Shown piece by piece: positions 1 to 10,367 of a stretch of 64,000 nucleotides of DNA. The stretch is from the NCBI RefSeq assembly GCF_002749975.1, contig NZ_PEIG01000006.1, positions 334,835 to 398,834 of the forward strand. Direction: 5' to 3'. The first letter of the stretch is position 1. Each line of letters opens with the position of its first letter. Position numbers and translations under genes: made by a program. Below the pieces are notes generated by a model. That model was not told where the DNA came from and searched no databases. It saw only the letters and a list, made by a program, of their open reading frames with translations. Origin of the DNA: Gloeocapsopsis sp. IPPAS B-1203 (GTDB lineage Bacteria; Cyanobacteriota; Cyanobacteriia; Cyanobacteriales; Chroococcidiopsidaceae).

Positions 1-1532
<1,532 letters not shown>

Positions 1533-1758
1533 TCAGTGTTTTGATGTTTACTCGGTCTCATTATACTTTGCATTCCTTTACATTTGTAGCCGCCAAGTGA
1601 GACGTAAGAGATTGGTACGCTGAGGTAATGTCATCAGAAATACGATGAAATAAAGGCTCAAACTAGGATTGATACGTTTCCAAAAGCAACTTTTTTGGTT
1701 GAATTTACACAAAAAATGTTTACATTGAAGTGCGATCGCATCTCGTGTAATGGTTTGC

Positions 1759-2678
1759 TCAAGCACTTTCGCGCTCCAACCAAGTAACCAAATCAACACG
1801 ATCTGAAAAATCCAACAAAGCTTCACCCAAATTTTCTAACTGCTCAATCGATAAATTGCGAATTCTTGCTGCGATTTCTGGCGCTATAGTTCCCAAACGA
1901 CGGTTAAGCTGACGCATAATCAACGATACTTCTCCTTCTTGTCGCCCCTGCTCAATTCCTCGTTCCATCCAACTGGTGACAATTTCCATAACTATTTGCT
2001 GCTCAACTGGTTCAATCCTACCAAGCTCAACCAGAAACCTCTGTTCTTCTGCTGCATTCAAACGTAGGTGTAAGTATCAATAAAGCCAGAAATCAATTTT
2101 GTCTTTGCTGGATTGAGCCTTAATGTTGCTAACAAGCGTAAACATTCTGCTTTCACTCTAGGGCGTTCTTCTGGAGTAATGTTCATTTTTGCCATCAGTG
2201 CGCTAGCTACCGGATTTGGCTGAGCGAGAAAATCCCGCCAGTTGAGGCGATTAAGCTGAATGACTCGAAAGTTGAAGCATAAGACCTCAAGGTCAGGAAA
2301 AATAACTTGATGGTAGCTTGGTTCTAGACGTTGGGGTGCATGATAAGAAAACAAGGCAATAGGGTAAACTGGTAAAGCAAATTTCTCGTATAACCGAGCA
2401 AAATAGCGGAACATTCGTCTACCAAAATTGCTTTGTGCTGTAGCTTGATTTTTGACATGGATGAGAAAATATGATTCTTGAGCGCGAAACTGCACTTTGG
2501 CAATCAAATCAGCTTCATATTGTTCTCCTTCTGTAACATCCGTAAAAACTTCTTTGTCTAGGAAAGTGAGCAATTCAGGTTCTATATAGGTAACAACTTC
2601 TGGTAAAAATAAAGCTAAAAACTCAAAGAAGAAAGTTGGTAGCAGCTCTTTGAATAGGCGGTCGTGGTCAATCTTCAT
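1759..2678 (-). pseudogene. Rpn-family PD-(D/E)XK nuclease/DUF4351 protein, split by a 2-base frameshift
   Basis: Two overlapping frames together make one cyanobacterial Rpn/DUF4351 protein. The first frame (2678-2058, 206 residues) carries the nuclease-like domain and ends FIDTYTYV-stop. The second (2061-1759, TTG start, 100 residues) continues NAAEEQRFLVELGRIEP into the C-terminal DUF4351 helices. Removing two bases (an extra AC near 2069-2072) restores an uninterrupted DTYLRLNAAEEQ. The putative catalytic stretch reads HVKNQ, where relatives normally have HVENQ (from family memory), so an active-site Glu also seems to be lost. The protein family is linked to recombination-promoting nucleases. 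The gene is probably inactive, unless the frameshift is a sequencing error or is bypassed. Confidence 0.8.
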
Positions 2679-2811
2679 TAAAGTGTTCTACACCTTTTGC
2701 TTGAGCAAAACGCGATCGCTGCCTTATGTATCCCTCGCTAGCAAGATACAATTGATTCAGCAAAGGTTCTCAACAATAATTTATTAAAACGCGCGAGGAG
2801 AACATTCACGC

Positions 2812-4827
2812 ATGGGTAAAGTAGTCGGCATAGACCTTGGTACAACCAACTCAGTGGTAGCTGTCATGGAGGGTGGCAAGCCGGTGGTGATTGCCAATGC
2901 CGAAGGAATGCGGACTACGCCCTCGGTGGTAAGCTTCAGCAAAGACGGAGAGCGAGTTGTTGGCGAAATGGCACGGCGACAAACCGTTCTTAACCCCCAA
3001 AATACCTTCTACGCTGTTAAACGCTTTATTGGTCGCAAATATGGCGAACTTAGCCCAGAATCAAAACGAGTGCCCTACACTGTGCGCAGAGACGAAGCAG
3101 GTAACGTCAAAATTAAGTGTCCGCGTCTAGAGAAAGATTTTGCACCAGAAGAAATTAGTGCAATGGTGCTGCGTAAACTTGTAGAAGATGCTAGCCGATA
3201 CTTGGGCGAACCAATAACTGGAGCAGTTCTTACGGTACCAGCATACTTTAATGATTCTCAACGGCAAGCCACACGCGATGCGGGACGAATTGCAGGGTTG
3301 GAAGTATTGCGGATATTGAATGAACCGACCGCTGCATCTTTAGCCTATGGTTTAGACAAGCAAGAAAACCAAACGATTCTGGTCTTTGACTTAGGTGGTG
3401 GCACATTTGACGTGTCAGTGTTAGAAGTCGGTGATGGTGTATTTGAGGTGAAAGCTACGAGTGGCGATACTCAACTTGGTGGCAATGATTTTGATAAAAA
3501 AATTGTTGATTGGCTAGCAGATCAGTTTTTAGAAACAGAGGAAGTCGATTTGAGGCGCGATCGCCAAGCCCTGCAACGCCTTACAGAAGCCGCAGAAAAA
3601 GCCAAAATTGAACTTTCTGGCGTAACGGTCACTGACATCAATTTACCCTTCATCACGGCAACAGCAGATGGACCTAAACACCTAGAAACACGCCTAACGC
3701 GGACGCAATTTGAAGGGCTGTGTACTGACTTGGTGGCGCGACTGCGTACACCCGTAAAACGCGCACTAACAGATGCCAATCTTCGACCTACAGACATTGA
3801 AGAAGTCGTTCTTGTTGGTGGCGGTACGCGCATGCCAATGGTACAGCAACTCGTCCGCGCCATGATTGGTCTAGAACCGAACCAAAATGTCAACCCTGAT
3901 GAAGTTGTTGCAGTCGGTGCAGCAATTCAAGCTGGAATTCTGGGCGGAGAAGTTAAAGATATTCTGCTGTTGGATGTGACGCCATTGTCGTTGGGGTTAG
4001 AAACAAGTAACGGCGTGATGAAGAAACTTATTCCCCGCAATACGACAATTCCAGTGCGGCGGTCTGACATTTTTTCCACGGCAAGTAATAACCAAACTTT
4101 AGTGGAAATCCATGTCGTTCAAGGCGAGCGCGAAATGGCAGGTGATAATAAATCCTTGGGCAGGTTTAAACTCACGGGTATTTCTCCTGCACCGCGAGGT
4201 GTGCCGCAAATTCAAGTCGCATTTGACATTGATGCCAATGGTATTTTGTTAGTAACAGCCCTTGACCGAACGACAGGTCGCGAACAGAGTGTGACGATTC
4301 AAGGCGCTTCTACCCTAAGCGAAGCAGAAGTCCGGCGAATGATTCAAGAAGCAGAACAATATGCCCAATCTGACCGCAAACGGAAAGAAAAGGTAGAAAA
4401 GCGCACTCGTGCTGAGGCTTTGATTTTACAAGCAGAAAGACAGCTTAAAGAAATTGGCTTGGACTTTGGGATGCAGTTCGCACGAAGTCGCAGACAACGC
4501 ATTGAAGCAATTAGTCGAGAATTGCGCGAATATCTTGCTAAGGAAAACGATCGCGGAATTGATCAAGCTTACGCTGATCTCCAAGATGCCTTGTATGAAC
4601 TCAACCGCGAAGTTCGACAATATTTTAGTGAGGACGAAGATGATGATTTGTTTGGCTCAATTCGTCGTATCTTCACTGGCGAAGATGACTGGGAACCACC
4701 AAGGCGAGAGACGCGTTCCCCTTACTCCCCTTACTATAATGACAGACCAACCTATAATGACAGGTCCAGTAGACCGCGTCCGTCTTATCAAGATAACTGG
4801 GATGAAAACGATGACAACTGGCTGTAA
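2812..4827 (+). CDS. dnaK: Hsp70 chaperone DnaK
   Basis: ATP-dependent Hsp70 chaperone of 671 residues. The nucleotide-binding domain shows GIDLGTTNS (residues 6-14), the phosphate-2 motif [10 protein letters not shown] near 194, and VGGGTRMP near 340. The substrate-binding beta domain follows ([11 protein letters not shown]), then a helical lid. The tail is acidic and aromatic and ends in [10 protein letters not shown], not in the EEVD-like or Gly-rich end of canonical DnaK. Cyanobacteria carry several dnaK paralogues with divergent tails; which one this is cannot be settled here. A GAGGAG ribosome site precedes the ATG. A J-protein gene follows after 94 bases, so the two probably form an operon; no grpE is next to them. 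Confidence 0.95.
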   Translation: MGKVVGIDLGTTNSVVAVMEGGKPVVIANAEGMRTTPSVVSFSKDGERVVGEMARRQTVLNPQNTFYAVKRFIGRKYGELSPESKRVPYTVRRDEAGNVKIKCPRLEKDFAPEEISAMVLRKLVEDASRYLGEPITGAVLTVPAYFNDSQRQATRDAGRIAGLEVLRILNEPTAASLAYGLDKQENQTILVFDLGGGTFDVSVLEVGDGVFEVKATSGDTQLGGNDFDKKIVDWLADQFLETEEVDLRRDRQALQRLTEAAEKAKIELSGVTVTDINLPFITATADGPKHLETRLTRTQFEGLCTDLVARLRTPVKRALTDANLRPTDIEEVVLVGGGTRMPMVQQLVRAMIGLEPNQNVNPDEVVAVGAAIQAGILGGEVKDILLLDVTPLSLGLETSNGVMKKLIPRNTTIPVRRSDIFSTASNNQTLVEIHVVQGEREMAGDNKSLGRFKLTGISPAPRGVPQIQVAFDIDANGILLVTALDRTTGREQSVTIQGASTLSEAEVRRMIQEAEQYAQSDRKRKEKVEKRTRAEALILQAERQLKEIGLDFGMQFARSRRQRIEAISRELREYLAKENDRGIDQAYADLQDALYELNREVRQYFSEDEDDDLFGSIRRIFTGEDDWEPPRRETRSPYSPYYNDRPTYNDRSSRPRPSYQDNWDENDDNWL

Positions 4828-4921
4828 CTCACTCGACTGTGACTGCTTGCGGCGATTAAACTAGTTTGAACTGACAACTTTGAAAGCTGATAGCTGAGGG
4901 CTGATAGCTGATCGCTAAACT

Positions 4922-5905
4922 ATGCAAAACGTGCAAAACTTTCGGGACTATTACGAAATTTTAGGAGTACCTAGAGACGCAACTAGTGAGGAGATAAAGA
5001 AGGTCTTTCGACGGTTAGCGCGACAATATCATCCTGACTTAAACCCAGGGAATAAAGAAGCCGAGGAGAAGTTTAAAGATATCAACGAGGCTTACGAAAT
5101 TCTCTCTGACCAAACGAAAAGAGCGCAATACGACGAATACAGTAGTCACTGGAAAAAAGGGTTCTGGAGTAAGCAGACTGCTAGAGCAAAATCTTGGAGC
5201 GATCGCCGTAGTAGTACAGATGATGTTGATTATGGTCAATTTTCTGATTTTAATACCTTTATTGACCAAGTACTAGGACGTCGCAAAGAAAGAAACGGCA
5301 AGAATTCTCCTCCACCTCCAAGTAGTCCACCTCGCGATCCTTTTCGTCCAGGAACAACGCGAACTGCTTACACTATTTCTTCACGTTCAAGTCGTCGCGA
5401 TGTTGAAGCGAAGTTGACTTTACCCTTAGAAAAAGCTTATCAGGGTGGAATTGAGCGAATTCGCTTAGAGGATGGGCGATCGCTGGAAATTAATATGCCT
5501 TCTGGAATGGTTACAGGTCAAACAATTCGCCTGCGAGAGCAAGGTCTTGGTGGCGGTGACTTATACCTGAAAATCACTGTGTCTCCTCACCATTTCTTTA
5601 AGTTAGAAGGCAACGATATTGCGATTCAAGTACCTGTTACTCCCAGTGAAGCAGCATTAGGAATTCCTGTGGAAGTACCAACTTTAGACGGTAGAGTAAA
5701 AATGAATATTCCTCCAGGAGTAAAGTCAGGTCAAAGATTGCGTTTGGCAAATAAAGGCTACCCCGATGAAGAAGGTCAACGCGGTGACCAATTAGTAGAA
5801 ATTCAAATCGTCGTTCCCAAAAATTTGAGTTCTCAAGAAAGAGAACTCTATGAAAAACTGCACAAAGCCACAGCTTACAACCCTCGTACTGATTTACCTA
5901 TGTAA
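4922..5905 (+). CDS. dnaJ: Type II DnaJ/CbpA-like co-chaperone
   Basis: J-domain protein that stimulates Hsp70 ATPase activity and presents substrates. The J domain spans about residues 8-72, with the HPD triad at 37-39. The linker is Ser/Pro/Arg-rich ([11 protein letters not shown]) and is not a clear Gly/Phe segment. The C-terminal peptide-binding beta domains follow (residues about 160-315). There are no cysteines, so the zinc-finger region of type I DnaJ is absent. Co-directional with dnaK immediately upstream, its likely partner. The intervening 94 bases contain repeated AGCTGATAGCTGA-like units of the kind common in cyanobacterial spacers. Confidence 0.93.
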   Translation: MQNVQNFRDYYEILGVPRDATSEEIKKVFRRLARQYHPDLNPGNKEAEEKFKDINEAYEILSDQTKRAQYDEYSSHWKKGFWSKQTARAKSWSDRRSSTDDVDYGQFSDFNTFIDQVLGRRKERNGKNSPPPPSSPPRDPFRPGTTRTAYTISSRSSRRDVEAKLTLPLEKAYQGGIERIRLEDGRSLEINMPSGMVTGQTIRLREQGLGGGDLYLKITVSPHHFFKLEGNDIAIQVPVTPSEAALGIPVEVPTLDGRVKMNIPPGVKSGQRLRLANKGYPDEEGQRGDQLVEIQIVVPKNLSSQERELYEKLHKATAYNPRTDLPM

Positions 5906-6309
5906 TTAGGGTTAACGGGTGTAGGAAACATGAGCTAAAAGAGGAATGTTCCTGGATACGTGCTATGCTGCTGTCTCAAATAAGATATGCATAGCTAGTG
6001 AGCTGTTGGATATCAGAAAAAAAGACTCTTTAAAATCTTCGTTACTGCTCAAGCTAATACAAAAGCAGCTTTTTGCCAACCTTTACTTTAATGCAAGCTG
6101 TTATTAATAACTTGTCATATAATTAAGCGTATTAATTATCAATAGTCAAAAGGTAAAAATTTACACTTAAGCCGATACATTTAGAAGAGAAATATTCGGC
6201 TAACAAGATTATTGTCATGCACGTGTCATTTTCTTTAAGGATTATTTTAAATAAATTTAGTGAATAATTAAGATCAGGTTGCAAGCGTTATTGAGATAAG
6301 GAGGCAATA
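5906..6309. promoter_or_regulatory. AT-rich upstream region of the iron-type binding protein gene
   Basis: A 404-base non-coding stretch. It contains a perfect 12-base palindrome GTTATTAATAAC (6100-6111) and an inverted repeat, AGCCGATA (6170-6177) against TATTCGGCT (6193-6201), separated by about 15 bases. Either could be an operator or a small hairpin. The downstream gene looks iron-related, so a Fur-type site is conceivable, but I see no convincing match to a Fur box. A strong AAGGAGG ribosome site lies just before the GTG at 6310 and fixes that start. Confidence 0.35.
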
Positions 6310-7383
6310 GTGAGACGTCGTAAGTTTGTATATTTGGTAGGACTAGCAACTGCAAGCGGAGGGATGGCGATCGCATGCGCAGATAACCAAACGACTACCA
6401 CCACAACATCACCAGCCACATCACCTGCAACAACAGCTTCACCTGCAGGTCCTCTTGAGAACGAGTTGGTCATCTACTCTGGTCGCAATGAAGAATTAAT
6501 TGGTCAACTCATCGAACAATTTAGACAAGAAACTGGCGCGAATGTTCAAGTTCGTTATGGAGACACCGCAGAACTCGCCGCAACAATTTTAGAAGAAGGG
6601 AATAATAGTCCAACCGATGTTTTCTTTGGGCAAGATGCAGGGGCATTAGGTGCACTGCAACAAGAAGGTAGAACTGCGCAAATGCCAGAAAGTCTGTTAA
6701 ATCAAGTTAACAGCCGTTATCGTTCGCCCGAAGGACAATGGATTGGTATTACAGGGAGAGTACGGACAGTTGATTACAATACTAATTTGGTGCAACCAGG
6801 GGAACTACCACAATCAATCTTTGGCTTCACTGAACCTAATTGGAAAGGTCGAATTGGTTGGGCGCCGACTAATGGGTCATTTCAGGCTTTCGTCACGGCT
6901 CTACGCGTCTCTCAGGGAGAAGAACAAGCAAGAAAATGGTTAGAAGGTATTCGCGCTAATGAACCTAGAACTTTTTCAAACAATACTGCTATTTTAGAAG
7001 GCTTAACGCGTGGAGAAGTAGCTGTAGGATTTGTGAATCACTACTACTTAGAACGAATCAAGCAAGAAAACCCCCAAGTTCCAGTAGAACATCACTTTAC
7101 AAACGATGTTGGTTCTTTAGTTAATGTTGCTGGTGTGGCAATTCTTAATTCAGCGAGGCATCCTAATATTGCTCAGCGATTTGTAGAATACTTGTTGAGT
7201 TCTGATGCACAAAACTATTTTGCTACCGAAACTAGAGAGTATCCTTTAGCTTCAGGAGTCACACCGCAAGGAGAACTCGTGTCACTCAACCAAATTGAAA
7301 GTCAAACTCCCGAAATTGACTTGAGTAACTTGAGAGACTTGGAAGGAACATTGCAACTGTTGCAGCAAACACAAGTCGTTTAA
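6310..7383 (+). CDS. Fe(3+)-type ABC transporter substrate-binding lipoprotein
   Basis: Periplasmic solute-binding protein of the FutA/FbpA ferric-iron cluster, 357 residues, GTG start fixed by an AAGGAGG site 5-6 bases upstream. The N-terminus has an RRRKF twin-arginine-like motif, a hydrophobic core, and a lipobox ending at Cys23 (MAIAC). A Thr/Ser/Pro linker follows, so it is probably lipid-anchored. The mature part begins ELVIYSGRNEELIGQLIEQF, the typical start of the iron-binding family. GDTAELAATILEEG, DVFFGQDAGALGAL and NHYYLERI are further family segments, the last supplying candidate tyrosine ligands. No permease or ATPase gene is adjacent, so it presumably works with a transporter encoded elsewhere. 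Iron as ligand is inferred from the family. Confidence 0.85.
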   Translation: MRRRKFVYLVGLATASGGMAIACADNQTTTTTTSPATSPATTASPAGPLENELVIYSGRNEELIGQLIEQFRQETGANVQVRYGDTAELAATILEEGNNSPTDVFFGQDAGALGALQQEGRTAQMPESLLNQVNSRYRSPEGQWIGITGRVRTVDYNTNLVQPGELPQSIFGFTEPNWKGRIGWAPTNGSFQAFVTALRVSQGEEQARKWLEGIRANEPRTFSNNTAILEGLTRGEVAVGFVNHYYLERIKQENPQVPVEHHFTNDVGSLVNVAGVAILNSARHPNIAQRFVEYLLSSDAQNYFATETREYPLASGVTPQGELVSLNQIESQTPEIDLSNLRDLEGTLQLLQQTQVV

Positions 7384-7813
7384 AACAGGTTAGAGGTCAG
7401 GGATCGGAAAACAATTCCAATCTTTGATCTCTTCTGCGGTAAATTAAAACGAAGTTACCAAAAAATGCGATCGCGACTTTTCAAGATGATTAACGCTAGC
7501 GAAATTGTTAAATACAAACCTCAGTAATCATTTGCCGATCCACAAGTAAAAACTATAGTTTTAGAACAAGAAATCATCAACCCTGTTGCTTTAGTTAAGC
7601 TGAATGACAACACCCAAACAGTGGCTAAGTATTATATTTCATGAGCTTTAGTTTATCTTGACATTGATGCAACCGTGCGAATTGGCACGAGTTTTGATAA
7701 TGCCGAAGTCCTACAAGCAGCGATTTAAAGTGCAGCTATTAGACCTTTTGCATGAATCACAAATGCCTTCCTTCCGATTTTCTTCGGGGCTACTTAAATA
7801 AAGATTTAACAGT
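7384..7813. other. Non-coding or decayed region, no recognised gene
   Basis: About 430 bases between the binding-protein gene and a LysR remnant. Short open stretches are visible, e.g. about 7560-7640 reading LEQEIINPVALVKLNDNTQ and, after a stop, a frame ending SFDNAEVLQAAI-stop near 7727. I do not recognise a family. The look is that of an eroded coding sequence. Confidence 0.4.
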
Positions 7814-7847
7814 AAGTCCACCTCCGCGGACTTCGTTTGTATAGCGG
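7814..7847. repeat. Palindromic spacer repeat AAGTCC...GGACTT
   Basis: Arms AAGTCC (7814-7819) and GGACTT (7828-7833) enclose ACCTCCGC, followed by CGTTTGTATAGC. From memory, this hairpin-plus-tail is a common dispersed cyanobacterial repeat. It sits at the point where the LysR remnant begins, suggesting it marks an insertion or deletion scar. Confidence 0.5.
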
Positions 7848-7852
7848 CGAGT

Positions 7853-8026
7853 GCGATCGCGAGTGGAGAACTCCAACCGATTCTACGAAGCTACACGCCT
7901 CAGGCGGGATTACCGATCGCCGTTGTATTTCCCCAAAAACGATATCTATCAGCTAAAGTCCGCACTTTTGTTGAATTTATGACAGAATTGACCACCGCTT
8001 TGAAACGAGTTGGAATTGTAGACTAA
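7853..8026 (+). pseudogene. C-terminal remnant of a LysR-type regulator
   Basis: This frame reads AIASGELQPILRSYTPQAG, continues LPIAVVFPQKRYLSAKVRTF, and ends VEFMTELTTALKRVGIVD-stop. It matches the end of a LysR effector-binding domain (A-SGELxPxL ... P-xVVxPQxRYLxAKVRxFVEF). There is no start codon, DNA-binding domain or first effector subdomain upstream; the frame breaks at the AAGTCC repeat. It is the last ~57 codons of a deleted or interrupted regulator gene and should not be functional. Confidence 0.8.
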
Positions 8027-8099
8027 GGCAAAAAACATAGATTAACCCATAACACCTGTTGCAGACTGATAGGATCGATATGGAAAATAAAAACGCTTA

Positions 8100-8591
8100 A
8101 TGACAACAGCAATTATGGCATTGAGTAATGTACGCGCTCTGTATCAACAGGTCATTTTAGAACACTATAAAAAACCACGGCACAAAGGTAAAACAAATCC
8201 TGTGCATCGTCAGCAACGCGGGCACAATCCTTCATGTGGAGATACGATTGAACTTACACTTAAGCTAAACGACGCTGGTGACACAATTGAAGATGTGAAA
8301 TTTGAAGGCGAAGGTTGTGCGATCGCAATGGCGTCAGCTGATTTAATGGCAGATGTGTTGCGTGGTAAGCAAGTTACTGAAGCATTATCAATGGTGCAGC
8401 GCTTTCAAAATATGATGAAAGGCGAAGATGAGTTTCCCAAAGAACTCCGTAAACTTAACGTCATGCAAGGCGTTTCGCAATTTCCTGTACGGATTAAATG
8501 TGCAAACCTCACTTGGCACACCTTGAAAGCTGCATTAGAATCGACTCACGATATTGCTCATACTGGGTTTGTCAGTAACGAAGGCACGTAA
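8100..8591 (+). CDS. sufU: SufU/NifU-type iron-sulfur scaffold protein
   Basis: SUF-pathway protein that accepts sulfur from SufS or acts as a scaffold in Fe-S cluster assembly. The three ligand cysteines of the family are present: C46 (SCGDTIEL, with Asp48), C73 (EGEGCAIAMASADLM) and C134 (RIKCANLTWHTLKAALE). The N-terminus YQQVILEHYKKPRHKG is also characteristic. 163 residues from the ATG at 8100; a second ATG at 8115 (MALSNVRALY) is an equally good start. It stands alone here with no sufS neighbour. The 70 bases upstream separate it from the LysR remnant. Confidence 0.93.
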   Translation: MTTAIMALSNVRALYQQVILEHYKKPRHKGKTNPVHRQQRGHNPSCGDTIELTLKLNDAGDTIEDVKFEGEGCAIAMASADLMADVLRGKQVTEALSMVQRFQNMMKGEDEFPKELRKLNVMQGVSQFPVRIKCANLTWHTLKAALESTHDIAHTGFVSNEGT

Positions 8592-8662
8592 ATTATGATA
8601 CGTTTGCAGGATTTAGCTAATTGCTAAAAGCTAATCGCTTTATATTACACCTCACCAACGTC

Positions 8663-9181
8663 ATGATCACAACATCTGAATTTTTTCAACTCACGCAATG
8701 GGCAGGGATCGCGACACTGATTGTCGCAGTGTTAGCGATCGCCGGTTTTCTCTTTAAATGGGGTGTGCGGTTTCAGTTGGTGGGAGTCACAGGTTTTATG
8801 GCAGTACTGACAGGAGGTTTGTTTGCCCTCAGTTTAGTCCCCATTATGCGCACAGTCGTTCCTGGTGCGGTACGGTTTTCGGTAATATATGACAATGGGG
8901 CAACACAAGCAGTCATTGCTGTACCGCCAACAATTACCGAGACAGAACTCGATGCGACGTTAAGACAAGCAGCTAGCGACTTATTTTCATATGGTCGCTT
9001 AGGTCGGGAGCAAGATCAACTAAATATCCGCGCGCGGACAATTATTCATCCTGAATTGGGAGTTTCTCAACCACTATATTTGGGAAATGTTAAGCGATCG
9101 CTACGAAATCGCGAAGACGAGCAAATCCAGATCGAAATTTTTGCCGATAAATTCGCAAAATTACCTAAATCTTCAGCATAA
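8663..9181 (+). CDS. ycf51: Ycf51-like membrane protein
   Basis: Conserved protein of cyanobacteria and red-algal plastids (DUF2518). I place the start at ATG 8663 (MITTSEFFQLTQWAG); an upstream TTG at 8621 would add 14 residues with no family resemblance. Two membrane helices lie in the first ~65 residues (AGIATLIVAVLAIAGFLF and GFMAVLTGGLFALSLV). A soluble domain of about 110 residues follows (RFSVIYDNGATQAVIAVPPT). Function is unknown; the gene is 72 bases after sufU and 22 bases before the next gene on the same strand. Confidence 0.85.
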   Translation: MITTSEFFQLTQWAGIATLIVAVLAIAGFLFKWGVRFQLVGVTGFMAVLTGGLFALSLVPIMRTVVPGAVRFSVIYDNGATQAVIAVPPTITETELDATLRQAASDLFSYGRLGREQDQLNIRARTIIHPELGVSQPLYLGNVKRSLRNREDEQIQIEIFADKFAKLPKSSA

Positions 9182-9203
9182 TTCTAAGATAAACTAAGCT
9201 TCG

Positions 9204-10367
9204 ATGAATCAAAAGACTCAAACTGCTACTAACGTCCTGACGCTTGCTGTTGCACCCGCACGAGTGTTGCGGGGAGTGCAGATTTTGTCGCAATCAGGAG
9301 AAGAAATCGCCGCTTTGGGCAAACGTCCGTTACTTGTGGGAGGCGATCGCACGCTTGCTGTTACCTTACCCGTTCTACAACCTGTATTAGAACAACAGCA
9401 ATTACAAATAGAAACAGCTAATTATGGTTCCGATTCAAGTGAAGCAACTTTAGTATCTCTAAAACAAGCCGTAGCCGCGCATCAAGCCGATCTAATCATT
9501 GGTGCGGGAGGTGGTAAAGCCCTCGATACAGCAAAACTGCTTGCACATCATTGCAATTTACCTGTAGTTACTATTCCAACATCTGCAGCAACGTGTGCTG
9601 CTTGGACAGCACTTTCTAACATTTATACTGACGATGGCGGCTTTCTTTACGACGTTAGCTTGTCGCGGTGTCCTGACTTGGTGCTACTCGATTATGACTT
9701 AATTCAGACTGCACCCCAACGTACCTTAGTTGCAGGCATTGGTGACGCATTAGCAAAGTGGTACGAAGCTTCTGTCAGTAGTGCCCATTCGGAAGATACT
9801 TTAACTATCGCTGCTGTACAACAAGCACGAGTATTACGCGATATTCTCTTTCAAAAATCTGTTGCCGCACTGCAAGCACCAGGAAGCGCGGTATGGCGTG
9901 AAGTTGTCGATGCAACCGTATTACTTGCTGGCGTGATTGGGGGACTTGGTGGCGCGCAATGTCGGACTGTTGCTGCTCATGCTGTACATAATGGGTTAAC
10001 GCATCTACATATCCACCACAGTATTCATGGTGAAAAAGTTGCCTATGGCATTTTGGTACAACTACGGTTAGAAGAAATGCTGCAAGGCAATCAACTCGCG
10101 GCTACCGCACGGCAACAATTACTCAAATTTTATGACGAAATTGGTTTACCAAAAACGTTGCATGAATTGGACATGGGGAGTATTACAATAGAAGACCTGC
10201 AAAGGTGTGTTGAAATAGCCTGCGATCCAAAGTCGGACATTCACCGACTACCGTTTAAAGTTGCAACCGAACAACTGATGGCGGCAATGGTTTCAACGAC
10301 AGCACCTATTAGTAGTAACTCCCTCAATCCTCCAGCGAGGATGATTCCCGAAGAGGTAACTGAATGA
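9204..10367 (+). CDS. Iron-containing alcohol dehydrogenase/glycerol dehydrogenase-family oxidoreductase
   Basis: 387-residue member of the Fe-ADH superfamily. The Gly-rich NAD(P)-binding motif is IIGAGGGKALDTAKLLA (about residues 98-114). Further family signatures are PTSAATCAAWTALSNIY and GIGDALAKWYEA, followed by the histidine-rich metal region (AAHAVHNGLTHLHIHHSIHGEKVAYG). The metal may be Fe or Zn and the substrate is uncertain; relatives include GldA and the hydroxycarboxylate dehydrogenase YbdH. Its stop overlaps the start of the following aminotransferase gene by 4 bases (ATGA), so the two are translationally coupled and may act on related 2-oxo/2-hydroxy acids (inference). Confidence 0.85.
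   Translation: MNQKTQTATNVLTLAVAPARVLRGVQILSQSGEEIAALGKRPLLVGGDRTLAVTLPVLQPVLEQQQLQIETANYGSDSSEATLVSLKQAVAAHQADLIIGAGGGKALDTAKLLAHHCNLPVVTIPTSAATCAAWTALSNIYTDDGGFLYDVSLSRCPDLVLLDYDLIQTAPQRTLVAGIGDALAKWYEASVSSAHSEDTLTIAAVQQARVLRDILFQKSVAALQAPGSAVWREVVDATVLLAGVIGGLGGAQCRTVAAHAVHNGLTHLHIHHSIHGEKVAYGILVQLRLEEMLQGNQLAATARQQLLKFYDEIGLPKTLHELDMGSITIEDLQRCVEIACDPKSDIHRLPFKVATEQLMAAMVSTTAPISSNSLNPPARMIPEEVTE

Noticed and set aside
1578..1826. 82-residue minus-strand frame downstream of the Rpn-type gene
   Set aside because: It overlaps the DUF4351 part in another frame, has no family resemblance and contains odd composition; regarded as a chance frame.
6170..6201. Inverted repeat upstream of the iron-type binding protein as a Fur box
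   Set aside because: Arms AGCCGATA/TATTCGGCT do not resemble the GATAAT-based Fur consensus.
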